A stretch of 38,096 nt of DNA from Luteitalea sp. (GTDB lineage Bacteria > Acidobacteriota > Vicinamibacteria > Vicinamibacterales > Vicinamibacteraceae), in the NCBI GenBank assembly GCA_009377495.1, contig WHTZ01000060.1, forward strand, positions 1-38,096. Reading direction: 5' to 3'. The position numbers were made by a program, and so were the translations under genes. Of this stretch, positions 33,471 through 38,096 are shown in pieces. Within the stretch, counting starts at the first letter, position 1. Each line of letters starts with the position of its first letter. Below the pieces are notes generated by a model. The model made no database searches, was not told the DNA's origin, and saw only the letters and a program-made list of their open reading frames with translations.

Positions 33471-36400
33471 CTACCATTCGTACCGCAAGTTGGCCTGCAT
33501 GCACCGCCCCGCCGCACCGTCGCAGGTCGCCAGCGAGCCATCGTAGCGTCCGAACGTGGTCGAGATATCGGGGAACATCGTGACATTACCCGTGTCGAAA
33601 CGCGGCGTGTTGGTCAGGTTGAACACGTCCCACCGGAACCGCAGGCGGTGGCCGAACGGCATGTTGAACGACTTGCCAACGCTGGCGTCGATGCCAAAGT
33701 AGCCGTCGCCGCGCAGCAGGTTGCGGATGCCCGTCTCCCCCGGGTACTGGAAGCGGAACGCGTCTAGCGCCGCCTCCGGATCCGCGAAGGGGCTCGGAAA
33801 GCCGTCCACCACGTCCTTTGTCGTGCTCGTCTCGGGAAGTCGACCCGGATCGACGAGCTCGGCGTTACCCTGGAGGTTCCAGTTCGTCGACCAGCACGAT
33901 CGGCAGTTGATCACGTTGAATGGGAAGCCGCTGGTCCAACGGAGAATGCCGGCCAGCGACCAGTCGCCGATGATGGTGTTCAGCACGGAGCCGGCGTCGC
34001 TCCCGACCAGGCGGCCCTGACCAAACGGGAGCTCCACCAGGCCATTGATGTTGATCTGGTGGCGGACGTCATAATCGGCGTACGAGTAGTTGAGATCTGG
34101 ATTCCACGAGTTGACGAGGAACCCTGAGTATCCGCCCGAGCCGAAGTTGTCGAAGACGTCGCCGCGTTCGACTTCCGAGGCGTGGTCCCTGCCCCGAGAC
34201 AGCGTGTAGTTCAGGTCGAATTGGTGGCCTCGGCTGAAGCGCTTCCGGAGCGTGAGCTGCATGGCGTCGTACTCGGAGCGACCGACAGAGCTGAGTGCGC
34301 CCAACGACCCATACTGCGGTGTGAAGTAGGCGAACTCGCCGAACCGGCTGCAAGACGGGTCGCAGAACTGATCCGCGACCCAGAGCCCTGTGACGTAGTC
34401 CGGCGCGTTGGCCTGAAACGCATCGGCCATGACCTGGGTCGCGCTCAGCCCGCCGCCCGCGGCACCGGGGAAGAGATTCTCCCAGTACGGAATCGGGGCG
34501 ACGCCTTCGATGCCATTCGCCGACGCGTCGAGAAGCTGCCGCACGGCCGTGAAGTAGTCGACGCCGGAGGCCGGATCCACGAGATTCCCTGGCTGGGACA
34601 GATCGCGACGCACCAACTGGTTCCGGCCGCGCCGGCCAACGTAGGCCGCTTCGAGGCTATAGTCGCCGCCGAGATCGAAGCCGGCTACCAGGTTGAAGAC
34701 GTGCGAGTACGGCGTGACCAGCGAGCTGTCGATGCTGGTTGTGATCTCCGTGTTGCCGATCTCGGGAGTTGAAGGAAACCCGCCCGGCGGCGCCGAGGGC
34801 AGACTGGGCGGAATGACGTTGATGCCCTCGAACCGCACGACAGGGCTGTCTTCGTTGAAGCTGTTGACCGGGCTCGCCAGCTCCGTCCCCAGCCCGAACG
34901 ACCCGCCCGCGTCGAACGACGTGGCAATGCCGGCGCCGACCCGGTCGTAGACGAGCGAATACCCACCGCGCAGCACGAGGCGCGCTGCGGGCGTCCAGGC
35001 GGCTGACACGCGCGGCGCGAAGTTGTTCTTGTCCCACGCGTAGTAGCCAGACGCGTCGTTCTTCGGACCGCCCGGCACGAAGGTGATGAGCTCGCTTGCG
35101 CTCGTCGGGATACCGGCTGCCGCGTTCTCCCCGCGCGCCGTGAACCACTCACCTAGATTGACCGAAGGCGTGACCTGCTGGCCGTTCGCCTCGTAGGGGG
35201 GCGAGAACAGACTGTAGCGCAGTCCGGCCGCGACCGTCAGGTTGTTGCGGATCTTCCAGCTGTCCTGCACATAGAGCTCGTACTCGTCGGCGGCGTACAG
35301 GCGTCGGACGGGCTCACCGACCGGCAGGAGCGAGCCATCGATGTCGTAGTTCCAGTGCGCGTTGACCTGCGAGACAACACCGAGCACGTTGATCAGCGAG
35401 TCGGCATACACGGCCATGTCACCGTCAGCCACGGCTGGTAGGCCACTGCAGTTGGCCGGGGCCGGGCAGGCGCCTCCGGGCGCGTACCGCCGCCCGACGC
35501 CCAGCACCCAGGAACCATTCAGCGATCCATCATGGAACGAGTTCTCGTTCGTGAAGTTGTCGTTGCGAACCCAGCGCAGGTTCGCACCAAACTTCAGGTT
35601 GTGATCACCCTTGATCCAGGAGAAGTCGTTGGCGATGTTGTGCGTGCCCACGTGGCGCCCGTTGGAGGAGGTGGCCGCGTCGAAATCATCGATGAAGCGG
35701 AAGTCCACGACGTTGTCGCTGAGCAGGCCTGCGGTCGCCTGATCCACCAGCGTGTAACCGTAGCGGAACGTGTTGATCTTGTTCGAGCCCAGCACTTTGT
35801 CGTAGCCGATGGCCACCCCCCGATTCTGAGTGCTCTCCGTGCTTTGCGGCGGTGTGTCTGGATAGAGCGGTGTGTTGGCTTCGGTATCGTCCTGGAAGTT
35901 CAGGCGGCCGAAAAAGCTGTCGTTGTCGCTCGCGCGATAGTCCAGCCGGCCGATGTAGGTGCGGAACTCGTTTTCAATGGGCGCGCCCCAGCGATGGCTC
36001 ATGATGTTGCGGCCGTCGCGTCCCGAGCCGTTGGGTGATGGATAGCGGTTGAACTGTTCCGACACGGCGACGCTAGGACCGACATGTAGTGGATCGACGC
36101 GCTGCAGCTCGGCGGGCGACATGCCGTAGAAGCCGGGCTGCACAGGATGTGTGCCAGTCAAGCCGGTGACGGTGCCGCCGGGGCACTGCGCGGCGGACGC
36201 GCACTGGTAGATCAAAATGCCATCCCGAAACGTGTCCGACGGGACGGCGCGGTCCACGGAGCTCTCGCGCGCATCGTTCAGGCCTTCGAAGTTGCCAAAG
36301 AAGAACAGCTTGTCACGCCGGATCGGACCGCCGATCGAGCCACCGAAGATGTGCTTGTCCAGTTTCGGCGCCTCGCTGGGCTCGCCCGCCTGCAGCTGCG

Positions 36401-37262
36401 ACAGCTTCAGGAAATACTCGTTCGACGAAAAGCGTGTGTCGCGGTTCACGTAGTAGCCGGAACCGGAGAACGCGTTCGTGCCGCTGCGCGTGACGAGCGA
36501 GACCTGCGCACCGCTCGATCGACCCTGGTCCGCGCCGTAGTTGCTCGTCGTCACCCGAAACTCCTGCACGGAGTCGAGCGTGACACGGAGCACGGAGGTG
36601 AACGCGTTCTGGTTCTCCGCGTCGTTGACGTCGATGCCGTCGAGCGTCACGTTGGCCTGGTCGGCGCGCGAGCCGCTCACCGAGCCATAGCGCGGATCCA
36701 TGGCGGTGTCCGGATCGGTGTCCGTCTGCGGGATAAACACAACCCCCGGTTGCAGCGCCAAGAGGCCGACGACATTACGTGCCTCCAGCGGCAGCTCACG
36801 AATCTGCGTGCCGCCGATGACGTTGCCCAGCGACGCGTCGGTCGTGTTGATGATGGGGACCTCTGCTGCGACCTCGACGACCTCGGTCACACCCCCGACC
36901 GTGAGCGTGACGTCGGCGCGTGAGGTGGAGTCGACCCTCAAATCGATCTGCTCGACGACCGCCGTCCGGAAGCTGGACAACTCGACGCGCAGGTCATACC
37001 GGCCGGGAGGTAGGGCGACGAACTGATAGGTGCCCGATTCGCCGGACACCGTCTCGCGCTCGGTACCCGTCGCTGCACTGGACAAGACGACCGTCGCGCC
37101 GGGCAGTACACCACCCTGCTCGTCCGTGATCCGTCCCTGCAACGCCGACGTGCCCGCCTGTCCGAGAGCCGTCTGCGGCAGCGCCGCCAGCACGCACGCT
37201 GCGACCGACAGCGCTAGCATCCCATGAGATCGGGTAATGTTGAGAAATCGAGTCGCGTTCAC
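33471..37262 (-). CDS. Oar-like TonB-dependent receptor
   Basis: This is a 1,263-residue outer-membrane protein. The signal peptide (residues about 1-35, MLALSVAACVLAALPQTALGQA) is followed by a carboxypeptidase-regulatory-like domain (38-120, ALQGRITDEQGGVLPGATVVL), a plug (about 125-260, NVTLDGIDVNDAENQNAFTS, VQEFRVTTSNYGADQGRSSGAQVSLVTRSGTN) and a long barrel ending MQANLRYEW. The GTG start at 37262 has GGGAGGTGG upstream. It stands alone between tRNA-Val and a methyltransferase-like gene, and its GC is that of the host flank, so it belongs to the resident chromosome. Several Cys pairs (CPGG, CDPSC, CRSC) suggest disulfides in loops. Substrate unknown. Confidence 0.93.
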   Translation of the reverse strand: MNATRFLNITRSHGMLALSVAACVLAALPQTALGQAGTSALQGRITDEQGGVLPGATVVLSSAATGTERETVSGESGTYQFVALPPGRYDLRVELSSFRTAVVEQIDLRVDSTSRADVTLTVGGVTEVVEVAAEVPIINTTDASLGNVIGGTQIRELPLEARNVVGLLALQPGVVFIPQTDTDPDTAMDPRYGSVSGSRADQANVTLDGIDVNDAENQNAFTSVLRVTLDSVQEFRVTTSNYGADQGRSSGAQVSLVTRSGTNAFSGSGYYVNRDTRFSSNEYFLKLSQLQAGEPSEAPKLDKHIFGGSIGGPIRRDKLFFFGNFEGLNDARESSVDRAVPSDTFRDGILIYQCASAAQCPGGTVTGLTGTHPVQPGFYGMSPAELQRVDPLHVGPSVAVSEQFNRYPSPNGSGRDGRNIMSHRWGAPIENEFRTYIGRLDYRASDNDSFFGRLNFQDDTEANTPLYPDTPPQSTESTQNRGVAIGYDKVLGSNKINTFRYGYTLVDQATAGLLSDNVVDFRFIDDFDAATSSNGRHVGTHNIANDFSWIKGDHNLKFGANLRWVRNDNFTNENSFHDGSLNGSWVLGVGRRYAPGGACPAPANCSGLPAVADGDMAVYADSLINVLGVVSQVNAHWNYDIDGSLLPVGEPVRRLYAADEYELYVQDSWKIRNNLTVAAGLRYSLFSPPYEANGQQVTPSVNLGEWFTARGENAAAGIPTSASELITFVPGGPKNDASGYYAWDKNNFAPRVSAAWTPAARLVLRGGYSLVYDRVGAGIATSFDAGGSFGLGTELASPVNSFNEDSPVVRFEGINVIPPSLPSAPPGGFPSTPEIGNTEITTSIDSSLVTPYSHVFNLVAGFDLGGDYSLEAAYVGRRGRNQLVRRDLSQPGNLVDPASGVDYFTAVRQLLDASANGIEGVAPIPYWENLFPGAAGGGLSATQVMADAFQANAPDYVTGLWVADQFCDPSCSRFGEFAYFTPQYGSLGALSSVGRSEYDAMQLTLRKRFSRGHQFDLNYTLSRGRDHASEVERGDVFDNFGSGGYSGFLVNSWNPDLNYSYADYDVRHQININGLVELPFGQGRLVGSDAGSVLNTIIGDWSLAGILRWTSGFPFNVINCRSCWSTNWNLQGNAELVDPGRLPETSTTKDVVDGFPSPFADPEAALDAFRFQYPGETGIRNLLRGDGYFGIDASVGKSFNMPFGHRLRFRWDVFNLTNTPRFDTGNVTMFPDISTTFGRYDGSLATCDGAAGRCMQANLRYEW

Positions 37263-37414
37263 GTTCCACCTCCCTCAAGACACGGCCCGCGGGGCGAGAA
37301 GGGCCGACAAAACGTGCGCACGTCCGGGCAGGAGTGGACGCGACACGTCAAAGGAGCGCTGTACTACCGCTCTAGCTTCCACTCGGCGCTCGAGCTTGTC
37401 AAGGAAGCGTCGCG

Positions 37415-37945
37415 CTAGCTAGTGGCCGCCCGAACAAGCAGGAGCGCGAATGCGACGAACAAGCCGATGACCGCGCGGTACTCGCGGTTGCGCCACGCCC
37501 GCGCGAGGCTGAACTGACGACCGACTCGTGATGTCTCGCCGTTCGCATAACGGTCGTAGGTCCCGCCAAACGCACGGCGCAGGAAGGTCTCCTCGGTCGC
37601 GATGGCCGCGCGCATCGTGAGTGCCAGGTACGCTGCGATGAGCATCGCGGCGGCCAGACTGCTCGCGGCAACGGCGAGGCCGACCCCCATAATCGCTGAC
37701 CCGACGTACAGCGGGTGGCGAACGAACCGATACGGTCCCGACTGCGTAACCTCTCGGCTCTTCTCGACATGTCCGGCTGCCCACACCCGAACGAGCTCAC
37801 CCACCGACGCAATGACGAAGCCCACCGTCAAGCTCGTCGGCGTCGGCCGGGCGACCCAGAGCACCAGGGCCCCCGTCAAGAACCCGAGCGGAACCCGCCG
37901 CCGCGCCAGCCGTCCGTAGAACCCGATTTCGCCTTCAACCGCCAC
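37415..37945 (-). CDS. Isoprenylcysteine carboxyl methyltransferase-like membrane protein
   Basis: This is a 176-residue membrane protein of the ICMT/PEMT-like methyltransferase family. Hallmarks are GPYRFVRHPLYVGSAIMGVG (cofactor-binding and active-site region, about residues 69-89) and the C-terminal EETFLRRAFGGTYDRY. There are four or five hydrophobic segments. The family methylates isoprenoid- or lipid-like substrates with S-adenosylmethionine; the bacterial substrate is unknown. The start is the GTG at 37945. It lies 152 bp upstream of the TonB receptor's start region, in the same orientation. Confidence 0.85.
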   Translation of the reverse strand: MAVEGEIGFYGRLARRRVPLGFLTGALVLWVARPTPTSLTVGFVIASVGELVRVWAAGHVEKSREVTQSGPYRFVRHPLYVGSAIMGVGLAVAASSLAAAMLIAAYLALTMRAAIATEETFLRRAFGGTYDRYANGETSRVGRQFSLARAWRNREYRAVIGLFVAFALLLVRAATS

Positions 37946-37998
37946 GCAGAAGCTCCCGCAAGCGTGATCTCTTAGGAACTTGTCCCTTTACCCTCGAG

Positions 37999-38063
37999 AG
38001 TAGCGAAGCTCCGCCTCAAACCGCCGAGCCTAGGCGAACCAGGTAGGGCGGATCTTCGCTACT
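37999..38063. repeat. Long inverted repeat, 10-bp ends plus CCGCC/GGCGG
   Basis: AGTAGCGAAG at 37999-38008 pairs with CTTCGCTACT at 38054-38063, and CCGCC (38011-38015) with GGCGG (38047-38051), two bases further in. It looks like a small non-coding palindromic element (MITE- or REP-like). Confidence 0.6.
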
Positions 38064-38067
38064 AGAT

Positions 38068-38092
38068 GCGCGGCCGCCGACGGCGGCCGCGC
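38068..38092. repeat. Perfect 12-bp palindrome with one-base centre
   Basis: GCGCGGCCGCCG-A-CGGCGGCCGCGC is a perfect inverted repeat, six bases after the preceding element. It could be a terminator stem for a gene outside the window or part of the same repeat. Confidence 0.55.
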
Positions 38093-38096
38093 CTAA

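Overview
The window looks like chromosomal DNA of an uncultured Acidobacteriota, most likely a Vicinamibacteria-type organism. The pointers are two very long Oar-like TonB-dependent receptors with an N-terminal carboxypeptidase-regulatory domain, a fragment of an ADOP-type (acidobacterial duplicated orphan permease) FtsX permease, an ABC-2 permease fused to an M1 aminopeptidase, a UppS-DUF4173 gene pair, and high GC in the flanks (one hand-counted 60-base line at 3001 has 42 G/C). This assignment is an inference; no rRNA or marker gene is present.

Left flank (1-8440): a small membrane protein, a winged-helix regulator and two tiny lipoproteins precede an eroding cluster. A dead ABC ATPase copy (1295-1701) is fused to the tail of a winged-helix regulator. 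It is followed by uppS with an apparent internal deletion, a DUF4173 membrane protein, an intact ABC ATPase and a permease/M1-peptidase fusion, all overlapping or closely spaced. A second permease is frameshifted and cut off near 8440.

Accessory zone (8441-15431): an AlbA_2 (Schlafen-type) protein, remnants of two DUF3368 toxins, an intact UPF0175 antitoxin, a DUF433 antitoxin with a frameshifted DUF5615 toxin, an ADOP fragment, an unknown 257-residue protein, an excisionase-like HTH protein and a complete tyrosine recombinase. The gene-poor stretches hold small repeats and gene debris.

Metabolic island (about 15580-33133): a 141-bp direct repeat (15443-15583 and 32996-33136, one mismatch) contains the 3' part of tRNA-Asp and ends exactly at the anticodon loop, as expected for tyrosine-recombinase integration. 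The right copy belongs to the intact tRNA-Asp. The 17.5 kb between the copies is lower in GC (one hand-counted line at 24001 has 34/60) and carries a coherent glycan or acid-sugar programme. It encodes a PocR-AraC regulator and mutarotase-like protein on the minus strand, then a plus-strand operon of TonB receptor, secreted six-hairpin glycosidase-like protein, Asp-box propeller and TPR protein. After these come a zinc dehydrogenase (minus strand) and an operon of two half-size EamA transporters and a mandelate-racemase-type dehydratase. A plausible flow is: glycan bound and imported by the receptor, trimmed by the secreted proteins, acid sugar carried by the EamA pair, then oxidised and dehydrated. 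The substrate is unknown.

Right flank (33137-38096): the rest of tRNA-Asp, a palindromic repeat, tRNA-Val(UAC), a second Oar-like receptor, an isoprenylcysteine-methyltransferase-like protein and two inverted repeats at the window edge.
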